From: an uncultured Eubacteriales bacterium
GTDB lineage: Bacteria > Bacillota > Clostridia > Oscillospirales > CAG-272
Assembly (NCBI GenBank): GCA_934371135.1
Contig: CAKRNO010000022.1
Span: 1-23,235, forward strand
Length of the DNA stretch: 23,235 bases
Direction of reading: 5' to 3'
A program made the position numbers and the translations under genes. Below are positions 14,665-21,700 of this stretch, in pieces. Each line of letters starts with the position of its first letter. Position 1 is the stretch's first letter. The notes under the pieces were generated by a model, which did not search any database, was not told the DNA's origin, and was given only the letters and a program-made list of their open reading frames with translations.

Positions 14665-14705
14665 CGGGCTGCGCAGGAAAAACCTTTGTATTTTCTGTGA
14701 ATATC

Positions 14706-15464
14706 TTATGAAAAAACGGATTTTGTGAATTGCCCGGTCGGCGCATGACCGCAGCGGAGGCGAAACGCCGCGGAAAAGTTCGCCCCGGGGTGAAAGCCGG
14801 ATGCCTCCGCCGCCTCCGCGACCGAGACGAGCCCGGATGCGAGGAGCGACGCCGCCCGCGCGAAGCGCAGATCGGAGAGATACTGCTTCGGCGGCAGACC
14901 GACCTCGCGGGCAAACACGCGGCGCAGATACGCCCCGCTGACACCGAGCGCCCCGGCGAGCCCCGCGACCGTGCAGGCAGGGTCGGTGTAGTGCGCCGCC
15001 AGGTACGCGAGCGCCGCCTCGACCACGGGAGAATACTGCGGGGCGGGCGCGGGGAAATCGGCGAGCACACCCGCGAGCAGGGATAGCGCGCGGTAGCGGT
15101 ACCCGGCACCCCTCTCCCGCCAGACGCGCCGCACCTCCGCCACCCCGGACAGGAGCGGCAGGCTCTCCGCAGCCGTCAGCACACGCACCTCCTCCGGGAG
15201 TCCCGGCGCCGCGAACTGCAGGATGACGGCGGCGTCGCGCACGGCGCGGCGCCGCACCGGCACCCCGGGCGGGAGCAGGACGATCTGCCCCGCCCCGACC
15301 TCATAGTCGGTGTCCCCCACTGTGAGGTGCAGCCCCTCCGCCAGGGTAAAGGACAGCAGCGTGAAAAACGCGCGCCCCGTGCGGTCGTGTTCATCCGCCC
15401 CCTCCTCCTCGAGGGTGTATGCGCCGAGCAGCTCCAGCGCCGCGCGGCAGGTCGTCTCGTCCAT
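14706..15464 (-). CDS. AraC-family transcriptional regulator with cupin sensor
   Basis: The 252-residue protein has an N-terminal cupin-like sensor (about 20-85, with LAEGLHLTVGDTDYEVGAGQIVLLPPG) and a C-terminal double helix-turn-helix. The latter includes CTVAGLAGALGVSGAYLRRVF and the AraC signature region SVAEAAEASGFHPGANFSAAFR. It would bind DNA near promoters in response to a sugar or metabolite. The ATG at 15464 is used because GGGAGG lies just upstream; an in-frame TTG at 15476 overlaps that site and is unlikely. It lies 107 bases upstream of fucO in the same direction and is the natural candidate activator of it, by position only. Confidence 0.9.
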   Translation of the reverse strand: MDETTCRAALELLGAYTLEEEGADEHDRTGRAFFTLLSFTLAEGLHLTVGDTDYEVGAGQIVLLPPGVPVRRRAVRDAAVILQFAAPGLPEEVRVLTAAESLPLLSGVAEVRRVWRERGAGYRYRALSLLAGVLADFPAPAPQYSPVVEAALAYLAAHYTDPACTVAGLAGALGVSGAYLRRVFAREVGLPPKQYLSDLRFARAASLLASGLVSVAEAAEASGFHPGANFSAAFRLRCGHAPTGQFTKSVFS

Positions 15465-15536
15465 CGTGCCTCCCAAGATATGTCCTCTCTTATTTACATT
15501 CCCGGCGCCGTTTTGTGCACCGGAGCTTCTGTTATG

Positions 15537-15565
15537 ATCTTACCATAATCGGTTGCGAAAATCAA
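15537..15565 (-). promoter_or_regulatory. promoter of the AraC-family gene
   Basis: On the minus strand, TTGATT (15560-15565), a 17-bp spacer and TAAGAT (15537-15542). The -35 lies inside a 17-bp sequence that recurs at 15716-15732. Confidence 0.65.
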
Positions 15566-15732
15566 TACTATCATTCTGTTCCGGCACTTCTTTTTCTCGT
15601 CACGCCCCTCTTGCGGCACGAAAAATTGACGGCGTAGTTCCGTGCATCGCGGCGTCTCCTCACCGTAAATGTATAACAGAAAGAGCCCCGCGTATTCTTG
15701 CGCGGGGCTCCTGTTCGGTTGTGAAAATCAAT
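15550..15732. repeat. 17-bp direct repeat pair flanking the AraC promoter region
   Basis: CGGTTGCGAAAATCAAT (15550-15566) and CGGTTGTGAAAATCAAT (15716-15732) match at 16 of 17 bases, 166 bp apart. One copy covers the AraC-gene -35; the other lies just past the nucleotidyltransferase stop codon. They could be regulator sites or the footprint of a small insertion. Confidence 0.5.
15675..15710 (-). terminator. terminator of the nucleotidyltransferase gene
   Basis: GAGCCCCGCG (15683-15692) pairs with CGCGGGGCTC (15701-15710). On the minus strand TTTCTGTT follows. Confidence 0.8.
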
Positions 15733-15740
15733 GTTTCGCG

Positions 15741-16598
15741 TCAGAGCGTCTCGGGATAGGTACCGTCGGCATACATGGCGGCGATCGCCGCGCGCAGCTC
15801 CTCGGTGTCCTCGCGGTAGGTGACGCCGTGCCACTTTGCGCCCGAGCGCAGGACGGTCACGTTCGTCTTCCCCTCCTTGATCATCTTATCAATGAAGGTC
15901 GGGAGATAATGTTCGTCCTTCAGCGGGTTCTGCATATTCGCCATGAAGTCGGTGAAATCCGCTTCCAGGAGCGGCAGCAGATCGGGCATGAGCCCCCACA
16001 TATTCATCGAGACGACGGTGTCGTCCGGGTACCCGCTCGCGCGGGTAATGTTCATGGTCTCGACGATTTCGCGGAGCGACCCGTCCTCGCCGACGCGGCA
16101 GATCCCGCGGTTGACGCCGCCGGTCTCGGACAGCGTGTTGCCCAGTAAATAGCCTGCCATGCAGTTTTTCCCCTCCCCCGTGAGGTAGTCATGGATGAGG
16201 AAGAAAGACTCTCTGCCGTAGAAGTCATCCGAGTTGATGACGCAGAAAGGATTTCGGATGAGATCCCGCGCGCACAGGATGGCGTGACCCGTGCCGAGCG
16301 GCTTCACGCGGTCGGGCGCGACGCGGTAGGGTGCCGGCACCTTGTCAAATTCCTGGAACGCGTACGAAACGTCCATGATTTTTTCGATCCGCTTGCCCAC
16401 CGCCTCGCGGAAATCGTGCTCGATGGCGTGCTTGATGATGATGACCGCCCGGTCAAAGCCCGCCAGACGCGCGTCATACAGCGCGTAATCGATGATGGTC
16501 TCTCCCCGGGGGCCGAAGGACGCCATCTGCTTGCATCCGCCGAAGCGGCTGCCCATACCCGCCGCCAGGACGACGAGGTCGCTCTTTTGTCTGTTCAT
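15741..16598 (-). CDS. sugar-phosphate nucleotidyltransferase (NTP-transferase family)
   Basis: The 285-residue protein has a GT-A nucleotidyltransferase fold. Its N-terminal nucleotide loop is VVLAAGMGSRFGGCKQ with GPRGETIIDYALYDA following, a sugar-nucleotide segment is KPLGTGHAILCARD, and a metal-binding Asp lies in FCVINSDDFYG. Such enzymes join NTP to a sugar- or alcohol-phosphate to give an NDP-sugar for envelope polymers. The exact substrate is not evident; it resembles uncharacterised NDP-sugar pyrophosphorylase-like proteins more than GalU or RmlA. I chose the ATG at 16598; a TTG two codons upstream is closer to the AAGGAG site (16607-16612) and cannot be excluded. It is a single-gene unit with its own promoter and terminator, divergent from a binding-protein gene. 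Confidence 0.85.
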   Translation of the reverse strand: MNRQKSDLVVLAAGMGSRFGGCKQMASFGPRGETIIDYALYDARLAGFDRAVIIIKHAIEHDFREAVGKRIEKIMDVSYAFQEFDKVPAPYRVAPDRVKPLGTGHAILCARDLIRNPFCVINSDDFYGRESFFLIHDYLTGEGKNCMAGYLLGNTLSETGGVNRGICRVGEDGSLREIVETMNITRASGYPDDTVVSMNMWGLMPDLLPLLEADFTDFMANMQNPLKDEHYLPTFIDKMIKEGKTNVTVLRSGAKWHGVTYREDTEELRAAIAAMYADGTYPETL

Positions 16599-16659
16599 AG
16601 TCAAATCACTCCTTATCCGGATGGCGCTCGGCGGCTTCCGCCGCTCTCACGCAGATACC

Positions 16660-16688
16660 ATTATAGCGCCGCGGGGCAGGTAAGTCAA
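16660..16688 (-). promoter_or_regulatory. strong sigma-A promoter of the nucleotidyltransferase gene
   Basis: On the minus strand, TTGACT (16683-16688), a 17-bp spacer and TATAAT (16660-16665). The rest of the 16599-16942 gap shows only a small GCGGC hairpin in the leader and the divergent promoter. Confidence 0.85.
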
Positions 16689-16840
16689 GAGTGCCGCCGT
16701 CGGGCGGGCGCCCCGGCAAACTGCCGCGGCGAGGGGCGTTCTCTCCCTTATATATTGTGCAGGTTGCCAAGGGGAGCGATGCGCATTTGTGCAAAGCGCG
16801 GAAATATTCCCGCAATACGGAATTCTTCCCGCAATTCGCC

Positions 16841-16870
16841 TTGACTTGCCGATTTTTCATGTGCTAGAAT
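16841..16870 (+). promoter_or_regulatory. promoter of the binding-protein gene
   Basis: TTGACT (16841-16846), an 18-bp spacer and TAGAAT (16865-16870), followed by AGGAG at 16931-16935 and the ATG at 16943. Confidence 0.75.
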
Positions 16871-16942
16871 TGGCTCACGCAAGGGTGGGGGAGGCTCTCG
16901 CTTCCCGGACACCAACGAAAATTTAATTAAGGAGTATGTCTC

Positions 16943-18628
16943 ATGAAATCAAGACTGACCAAGGCGCTTTGCCTGATGCTCGTCCTGGTGATGGTCTTTG
17001 CGATGGCGATCAGCTGTGGCAAGAAAGACGACAAGCCGACGGGCGGAAACACCACCGGTGGCAACACGGGCGGAAACACCACTGGTGGCAACACGGGTGG
17101 AAACACCACCGGTGGCAACACGGGCGGGAATACCGAGCCGTCCGAGAGCAAGTGGTATGAATCCCTCAATTTCGACGGTACCAAGCTGACCATTCAGATC
17201 TCCAACAACGACACCGACCCCGAGCTCCCCGCTGTCAAGGAATACATCGAGGGCCCGGACCAGCGCTCCACCGACCCTGTCGGCGTGGACAACGTCAAGA
17301 ACGCTGTCTATGAGCGCAACAACGACGTCAAGAGCAAGAGAAAGGGTATCAACGTCACGCTCAAGTACGTCTACACCAAGGTCGAGGGTTACACCGACTA
17401 CTGGAGCCATGTGGCACCGGTCCTCGCCTCCTCCGAGGAGAACTACACCGCCGCTGTCGATAAGCCCGACCTCTACGTCGAGCTGATGTACGACATGATG
17501 AGCGTTGCCTGCGAAAAGGCAGTGTTCGACAATCTCCTGAAGTACACGAGAACCAACGACGCCGGTATCAGCAACTACGTCGGCGGTTACTTCGATTTCT
17601 CCCGTGTGAACGGCTACAACACCGCTCTCATGGATGATATGACCCTGACGGGCTCCCGCCAGGTGCTCCTCGCGAGCGACTACTTCCTGGATGTCATCCG
17701 CGCGATGCTCGTCCTGCCCTTCAACCTCAACATCTACAAGGGCTACGCTGCCGACGATGCGGACGCAGCGAAGCTGTACCAGTCCGTGCTGGACGGTGAG
17801 TGGACCTGGGATAAGCTGATGTCCTACAAGGGCGTTGCTTCCAACCCCGGTCAGGCGACCCTCGACGACACCACGCTGCTCATGGCTGCGGCGAACGGCG
17901 GTATGATGGCGTCCGGTATGCTCTACTCCACCGACTACACGATCTATCGTCAGAACGGCGATAAGTACACGCTGAAAGAGAACTGCTCCGAGCTGCAGAG
18001 CCTGTTCCAGAAGGCTGCGAACTTCGCACGCACCAGCGGCGTTGTCGTCGTCAAGGGCGAGAGCGCGGCGGTCACCCAGGTGAATGCCAAGTTCACCTCC
18101 GGCGGTGCCCTCTTTGCAACCGTGAATATGCTCGGTATCCTCGAGACGGACGACTTCCAGAAGATGGACGGTCTCTCTGTCCTCCCCGTGCCGAAGCTCA
18201 AGGAAGCCAACAACTACAGTACGCTGACCAACTCCCGTGCCCGCGTCGGTGCGCTCTCGTACCACAGCGCGAACCAGGTAGCAATGTCCGCTTACATCCA
18301 GCTCTCCACCGAGCAGTCCGAGAGCGTCAGAAATACTTACTTCCAGGATGCAGTCCGCGGTAAGTACCTGGCAGGCTCCGGCGCCGGCTCCGTCCTGAAC
18401 ATGATCTACGACAACCTCGGTAACGCGAAGAACGCGATCCTCGAGAACCTGATCCTCGCGAAGGACTGGAACATCGGTAAGGACAACTGCTGGGCACAGC
18501 TCATCAAGGCTGACAACCTGACCGGTAACGAGAACATTCAGTCCAAGATGGCAAGCTGCGTGCAGGCAAAGCAGACGATCCTGAACAACGCCGTTGCCTC
18601 CTGGGCAGCAGCCGACCTGGCAGAGTAA
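16943..18628 (+). CDS. extracellular solute-binding lipoprotein, carbohydrate ABC type
   Basis: The 561-residue protein begins with a lipoprotein signal peptide ending at MAISC (C25). A low-complexity tether of GGNTTGGNT repeats (about 34-60) follows, then a large binding domain. The DGEWTWDKLMSYKG and GGALFATVNMLGILE segments are typical of family 1 sugar-binding proteins. It would sit on the outer face of the membrane and deliver an oligosaccharide to an ABC permease. No permease or ATPase gene is adjacent, so it is an orphan or serves a transporter encoded elsewhere. The gene has lower GC at wobble positions and a codon choice typical of highly expressed genes, a strong ribosome site and a very strong terminator. 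All of these suggest abundant expression. The substrate is unknown. Confidence 0.88.
   Translation: MKSRLTKALCLMLVLVMVFAMAISCGKKDDKPTGGNTTGGNTGGNTTGGNTGGNTTGGNTGGNTEPSESKWYESLNFDGTKLTIQISNNDTDPELPAVKEYIEGPDQRSTDPVGVDNVKNAVYERNNDVKSKRKGINVTLKYVYTKVEGYTDYWSHVAPVLASSEENYTAAVDKPDLYVELMYDMMSVACEKAVFDNLLKYTRTNDAGISNYVGGYFDFSRVNGYNTALMDDMTLTGSRQVLLASDYFLDVIRAMLVLPFNLNIYKGYAADDADAAKLYQSVLDGEWTWDKLMSYKGVASNPGQATLDDTTLLMAAANGGMMASGMLYSTDYTIYRQNGDKYTLKENCSELQSLFQKAANFARTSGVVVVKGESAAVTQVNAKFTSGGALFATVNMLGILETDDFQKMDGLSVLPVPKLKEANNYSTLTNSRARVGALSYHSANQVAMSAYIQLSTEQSESVRNTYFQDAVRGKYLAGSGAGSVLNMIYDNLGNAKNAILENLILAKDWNIGKDNCWAQLIKADNLTGNENIQSKMASCVQAKQTILNNAVASWAAADLAE
17041..17121 (+). repeat. 27-bp tandem repeat x3 encoding the GGNTTGGNT linker
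   Basis: Three nearly identical 27-bp units, starting GGGCGGAAACACCAC, encode nine-residue units of Gly, Asn and Thr. A degenerate fourth unit follows. The tract links the lipid-anchored Cys to the binding domain and could change length by slippage. Confidence 0.9.
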
Positions 18629-18673
18629 TTTAAAATTCCCTGCTGGTCCCAAACGCCGCCCCGGCGGCGAGAC

Positions 18674-18703
18674 AAAAACACCTCCCTCCGGGGAGGTGTT
18701 TTT
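18674..18703 (+). terminator. strong terminator of the binding-protein gene
   Basis: AAAAACACCTCCC (18674-18686) pairs perfectly with 18691-18703 around a TCCG loop. The stem ends in five T, and the mirrored A run makes it active in both directions. Confidence 0.9.
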
Positions 18704-18764
18704 GCTATGTACGCGTGAGGTGTTTTTGTTGTGTATGCGTGAGGCGCTTTTGCTATATCCGCCG
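18693..18764. repeat. 24-bp tandem repeat x3 derived from the terminator arm
   Basis: Three 24-bp units start at 18693, 18717 and 18741. Each begins GAGGYGYTTTTG; the first includes the 3' arm of the terminator hairpin. The rest of the 18629-18957 gap holds a GC-rich run of GGGCGN-like repeats (about 18776-18850), then the promoter of the next gene. Confidence 0.75.
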
Positions 18765-18886
18765 GGCTCCCCCCGGCGGCGCGCTCGCGGGCGCGGATAC
18801 GGGCATGGGCGTGCGGGCGCAGGCGCGGGCGGTACGGGCGCGGGCGCGCCCCTGTAAAACAAGGTAGAAAACCGTCGCCATGCGTA

Positions 18887-18915
18887 TTGACATCGCCCCC
18901 GCGATTTGCTATCAT
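18887..18915 (+). promoter_or_regulatory. sigma-A promoter of the zinc-ribbon protein gene
   Basis: TTGACA (18887-18892), a 17-bp spacer and TATCAT (18910-18915). Confidence 0.8.
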
Positions 18916-18957
18916 AACCGTATGAAATCCCTGTGTTCGCAGGAGGAGATTTTCGCT

Positions 18958-19476
18958 ATGGAAAAGGTCAATCGTTCGGTACGGCGCCTGCTGCTTGCGG
19001 CGCTCCTCTCGACCGCCCTGTTTGTGATCGGTATCCCTGCCCTGATCATCGGTGCGACGCACACCGACAGCTGGGGCGCGGGCGGCACCGCGCTCATGGT
19101 CGCGGGCATCGTCGCGACCGCCGCCGACTTCTACGCCGCCCCCATCCTCTGGGTCACTTACGGCAACCGCCGCACCCTCGCCCGCGTGGTGCTCGGGGTA
19201 GAAAAGCAGGGGCTCACCACCGTCTCCCGCCTCGCCTCCCACCTGCGCGTCAAGGAGAACGACGCCCGCAGCTACCTGGACGCCTGCTTTGAAAAGGGCT
19301 ATCTCGACGACTATGTGCGCGACGGCGACACGGTAAAGAAGTTCGTCCCCGAGCGTGACCCGGACGAGGTGGAGCACGACGTCGAGTGCCCCTCCTGCGC
19401 GGCAAAATTCACCTACCGCGGCGCGTCCGGCAAGTGCCCCTACTGCGGCACCGTCTATCGGACGGAGGAACACTGA
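18958..19476 (+). CDS. two-TM membrane protein with winged-helix-like and zinc-ribbon domains
   Basis: I do not recognise a named family for this 172-residue protein. Residues about 10-32 and 42-66 are transmembrane helices. Residues about 72-130 look like a winged-helix fold (VEKQGLTTVSRLASHLRVKENDARSYLDACFEKGYL then DGDTVKKFV). A C-terminal zinc ribbon has C144, C147, C160 and C163 (CPSC...CPYCG). The arrangement suggests a membrane-tethered protein whose cytoplasmic part binds a protein or nucleic acid. The ATG at 18958 has AGGAGGAG nine bases upstream. The longer frame from 18880 runs through the promoter and is rejected. It is a single-gene unit bounded by its own promoter and a hairpin. 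Confidence 0.8.
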   Translation: MEKVNRSVRRLLLAALLSTALFVIGIPALIIGATHTDSWGAGGTALMVAGIVATAADFYAAPILWVTYGNRRTLARVVLGVEKQGLTTVSRLASHLRVKENDARSYLDACFEKGYLDDYVRDGDTVKKFVPERDPDEVEHDVECPSCAAKFTYRGASGKCPYCGTVYRTEEH

Positions 19477-19496
19477 AGTAACGGAAATACATTGCA

Positions 19497-19524
19497 GGGG
19501 AGCCTTTTTGAGGAAAGGCTCCCC
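19497..19524. terminator. inverted repeat, likely terminator (palindrome family P, copy 3)
   Basis: GGGGAGCCTTT (19497-19507) pairs with 19514-19524. The following text CTCTTTCCAAACCTTTT matches the trailing module of the copies at 7383 and 7509, while the stem sequence differs. The next 160 bases to the riboswitch promoter are GC-rich, with no ORF that I can support. Confidence 0.65.
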
Positions 19525-19691
19525 CGCTCTTTCCAAACCTTTTCCGGCATTTTGGCGGCGGTCTCCCGGGCAACGCGACCCGTAAGCAAAAGCGGCGGCG
19601 CCGTGCCCCGCCGCCGGGGGAGACCGGACAGCCGCGACAAGGCACGGGGACGGCGCGGCGGTGCGCCAAACAGGAAAAAACGCAAAAAACC

Positions 19692-19720
19692 TTGACAAGG
19701 CTTTCTGTATATGATACAAT
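19692..19720 (+). promoter_or_regulatory. near-consensus promoter of the lysine transporter operon
   Basis: TTGACA (19692-19697), a 17-bp spacer and TACAAT (19715-19720), about 25 bases upstream of the aptamer. Confidence 0.88.
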
Positions 19721-19744
19721 GACGCAAAATTGAACAGTCGATTC

Positions 19745-19911
19745 AAAGTTAGAGGCGCGACTGTCATGAGTAGCACGGCGGAGGGGACCCACCCCGGGGA
19801 TGCCGCGCGAAAGGGGCTGTCGCCGAAACGGACTTTTGCCGGGGGGCGGGTCTGTTGGGCGCCGCGGAAACACCGCGGCGACTGTCACAGAGATCTGTGG
19901 AGTGCTACTTC
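19745..19911 (+). promoter_or_regulatory. lysine riboswitch (L box)
   Basis: The sequence carries the L-box landmarks in order: AAGTTAGAGGCGCGACTG at the 5' P1/P2 side, TGAGTAGC, GCGAAAGGGG, TCGCCGAAACGG, CTGTTGGGC, then ACTGTCACAGAGATCTGTGG (a full P5 hairpin) and AGTGCTACTT closing P1. Lysine binding in this class closes P1. The 3' P1 strand AGTGCT (19901-19906) is exactly complementary to AGCACT (19960-19965) in the 5' arm of the downstream terminator. Without lysine it can therefore form an antiterminator, and the operon is switched off by lysine. Confidence 0.95.
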
Positions 19912-19954
19912 GAGGCGATACTGCACCCGTCTTTCCCCATGGGCGCGCGTAACG

Positions 19955-19986
19955 GTCGGAGCACTTGCTTCGGCTTTTCTTTTTTG
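19955..19986 (+). terminator. riboswitch-controlled terminator
   Basis: GTCGGAGC (19955-19962) pairs with GCTTCGGC (19967-19974), with two G-U pairs and a 4-base loop, followed by TTTTCTTTTTTG. Its 5' arm competes with the aptamer for AGTGCT. Confidence 0.8.
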
Positions 19987-20014
19987 AAAAAACGCCAAAA
20001 AGGAGACGCAACCC

Positions 20015-20890
20015 ATGAAAAAATTACTCTCTCTTGCTCTCGCGCTCGCCACGATCGCGGCAGCCGTCACCCTCGCCGCCTGCGGCAGGGGCGCCGTCGA
20101 TCTCTCCGGCATGAACAGCCTCGCCGACCTCTCGGGCAGCGGCGCCGTCATCGGCGCGCAGAGCGGCACCTTCCACCTCACGGCGCTGAACGAACAGCTC
20201 ACCGGCGTGACCAAAAAGGACTATGACGACTTTACGACCCTCCTCGTCGCGCTGAAAAGCGGTGCCATCGACGGCTACATCGCCGAGGAGCCGACCGCCT
20301 TCGCCGAATGCGGCAAGGATGCGTCGCTCGGGTATATCCGGCTGGTCAACAATGAGAACGGCTTCCGCGTCACGGGGGACGAGACGGGCATCGCCGTCGC
20401 GTTCAAAAAGGGCTCTCCCCTCCTCGCACAGGTGAACGGCATCCTCGCCGGCATCACCGAGGCGCAGAAGACCGCCCTCATGGAGCAGATGTTCACCGTC
20501 AACCGGGATATGGATCGGGAGCAGAACCTCACCTACGCCATCGCGAGCGATAAGACGGACACCTCCCGGGGGACGCTGCGCATTTCGATGGAGTGTGCCT
20601 ACGCGCCCTTCAACTGGACGCAGACCACGGCGACCAACGGCGCCGTCCCGCTCGGGAACGGCACCTACGCCAACGGCTACGACGTGCAGATCGCGAAATA
20701 CATCGCCGCCGAGCTTGGCATGACGCTCGAGATCGTGCCGAACGAATGGGAATCCCTCATCCCCGCCGTGCAGTCCGGCAGTGTGGACGGCATCATCGCC
20801 GGCATGAGCCCCACCGACGAGCGCCGGGAGCAGGTGGACTTCTCCGACTGCTACTACCGCAGCAATCTCGTCGTCATCTACAAAAAGTAA
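20015..20890 (+). CDS. amino-acid ABC transporter binding lipoprotein, apparently circularly permuted
   Basis: The 291-residue lipoprotein (lipobox LAAC, C23) belongs to the family 3 amino-acid binding proteins, but its halves are swapped. Residues about 36-165 carry the normal second lobe (NSLADLSGSGAVIGAQSGTF, LLVALKSGAIDGYIAEEPTAF, then the return strand ETGIAVAFKKGSPL and C-terminal helices). After a linker (about 162-185), residues 186-291 carry the normal first lobe (GTLRISMECAYAPFNW, ANGYDVQIAKYIAAELGM, SGSVDGIIAGMSPTDERREQVDFSD). The protein stops at LVVIYKK, exactly where the ordinary fold crosses into lobe two. The Arg near 270 matches the carboxylate-binding Arg of the family. Regulation by the lysine riboswitch points to lysine or a related basic amino acid. 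The ATG at 20015 has AGGAG nine bases upstream. Confidence 0.88.
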   Translation: MKKLLSLALALATIAAAVTLAACGRGAVDLSGMNSLADLSGSGAVIGAQSGTFHLTALNEQLTGVTKKDYDDFTTLLVALKSGAIDGYIAEEPTAFAECGKDASLGYIRLVNNENGFRVTGDETGIAVAFKKGSPLLAQVNGILAGITEAQKTALMEQMFTVNRDMDREQNLTYAIASDKTDTSRGTLRISMECAYAPFNWTQTTATNGAVPLGNGTYANGYDVQIAKYIAAELGMTLEIVPNEWESLIPAVQSGSVDGIIAGMSPTDERREQVDFSDCYYRSNLVVIYKK

Positions 20891-20917
20891 GGAACGGACA
20901 AAGATCCGGTTTTGATC

Positions 20918-21700
20918 ATGACTTTTCTGAAACAGGTTTTCGATATCGCCGTCCGGTACCGGGGGCAGCTCCTCTCCGGCGTGGGTATCACCATGCTGAT
21001 TGCGCTCACCGGTACGGTCGCGGGTCTGCTCATCGGGCTCCTGACCGGCGTCATCCGGACGGCGCCCCTCTCCTCCCGTAAGCCCCTCCGCGTCCTGCAC
21101 AGGACCCTGAACGGCATCCTCACCGCCTATATCGAGGTGTTCCGCGGGACGCCGATGATGGTGCAGGCGATGGTTATTTTCTGGGGCTTCGCGTTCGCCA
21201 ACGGGGGGCAGACGCTCCCCCTCATCCCCGCCGGGATCGTCATTGTGTCCATCAACACGGGCGCCTATATGGCGGAGATCGTGCGCGGCGGGATCATCTC
21301 CGTTGACCGCGGGCAGATGGAGGGCGCGCTCTCCGTCGGCATGACGCACCGGCAGGCGATGCTCCACGTCGTGCTGCCGCAGGTGCTCCGCAACATTCTG
21401 CCGTCCGTGAGCAACGAGTTCGTCATCAATATCAAGGACACCTCCGTCCTGAACGTCATCGGCGTCACCGAGCTCTACTACATGGCGGGCGTCATCTACA
21501 AGATGAACTACCAGATCTTCCAGACCTATGCGGTGATCTGCGTGCTGTACTTCCTCCTGACCTTTACCGTCACGCGGCTGCTCCGCCTCGCGGAGAAGAA
21601 GCTCGACGGCGGGCGCTCCTATACCATCTGCGGCTCGCAGTCCGACCCTGATGCGGAGATCCATATCCAACGTGAAACGAACGAGGAGGTGGGCAGATGA
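20918..21700 (+). CDS. amino-acid ABC transporter permease (HisM/GlnP family), probably lysine
   Basis: The 260-residue integral membrane protein has the HisM-family hallmark YIEVFRGTPMMVQ and the cytoplasmic EAA-type loop (EGALSVGMTHRQAMLHVVLPQ) that docks on the ATPase. Several hydrophobic helices lie around these. A homodimer would form the pore. The start is uncertain: I chose the ATG at 20918, while an in-frame TTG at 20912 also exists, and neither has a strong ribosome site. Translation may depend on read-on from the binding-protein gene, which ends 27 bases upstream. Its last bases overlap the ATPase start (ATGA). The C-terminal tail of about 40 polar residues is longer than usual. Confidence 0.92.
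   Translation: MTFLKQVFDIAVRYRGQLLSGVGITMLIALTGTVAGLLIGLLTGVIRTAPLSSRKPLRVLHRTLNGILTAYIEVFRGTPMMVQAMVIFWGFAFANGGQTLPLIPAGIVIVSINTGAYMAEIVRGGIISVDRGQMEGALSVGMTHRQAMLHVVLPQVLRNILPSVSNEFVINIKDTSVLNVIGVTELYYMAGVIYKMNYQIFQTYAVICVLYFLLTFTVTRLLRLAEKKLDGGRSYTICGSQSDPDAEIHIQRETNEEVGR

Noticed and set aside
17041..17121. GGNT tandem repeats as an adhesin or ice-binding motif
   Set aside because: The tract is short and lies directly between the lipobox Cys and the binding domain, where flexible linkers are usual.
18776..18850. GC-rich run as a structured RNA or replication origin
   Set aside because: It is low-complexity GGGCGN-like repeat text with no DnaA-box cluster, AT-rich unwinding region or stable unique fold that I can identify.
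20015..20890. Binding-protein gene truncated or a pseudogene
   Set aside because: Both lobes, the signal peptide, riboswitch control and an intact operon are present. The order of lobes is odd but nothing essential is missing.
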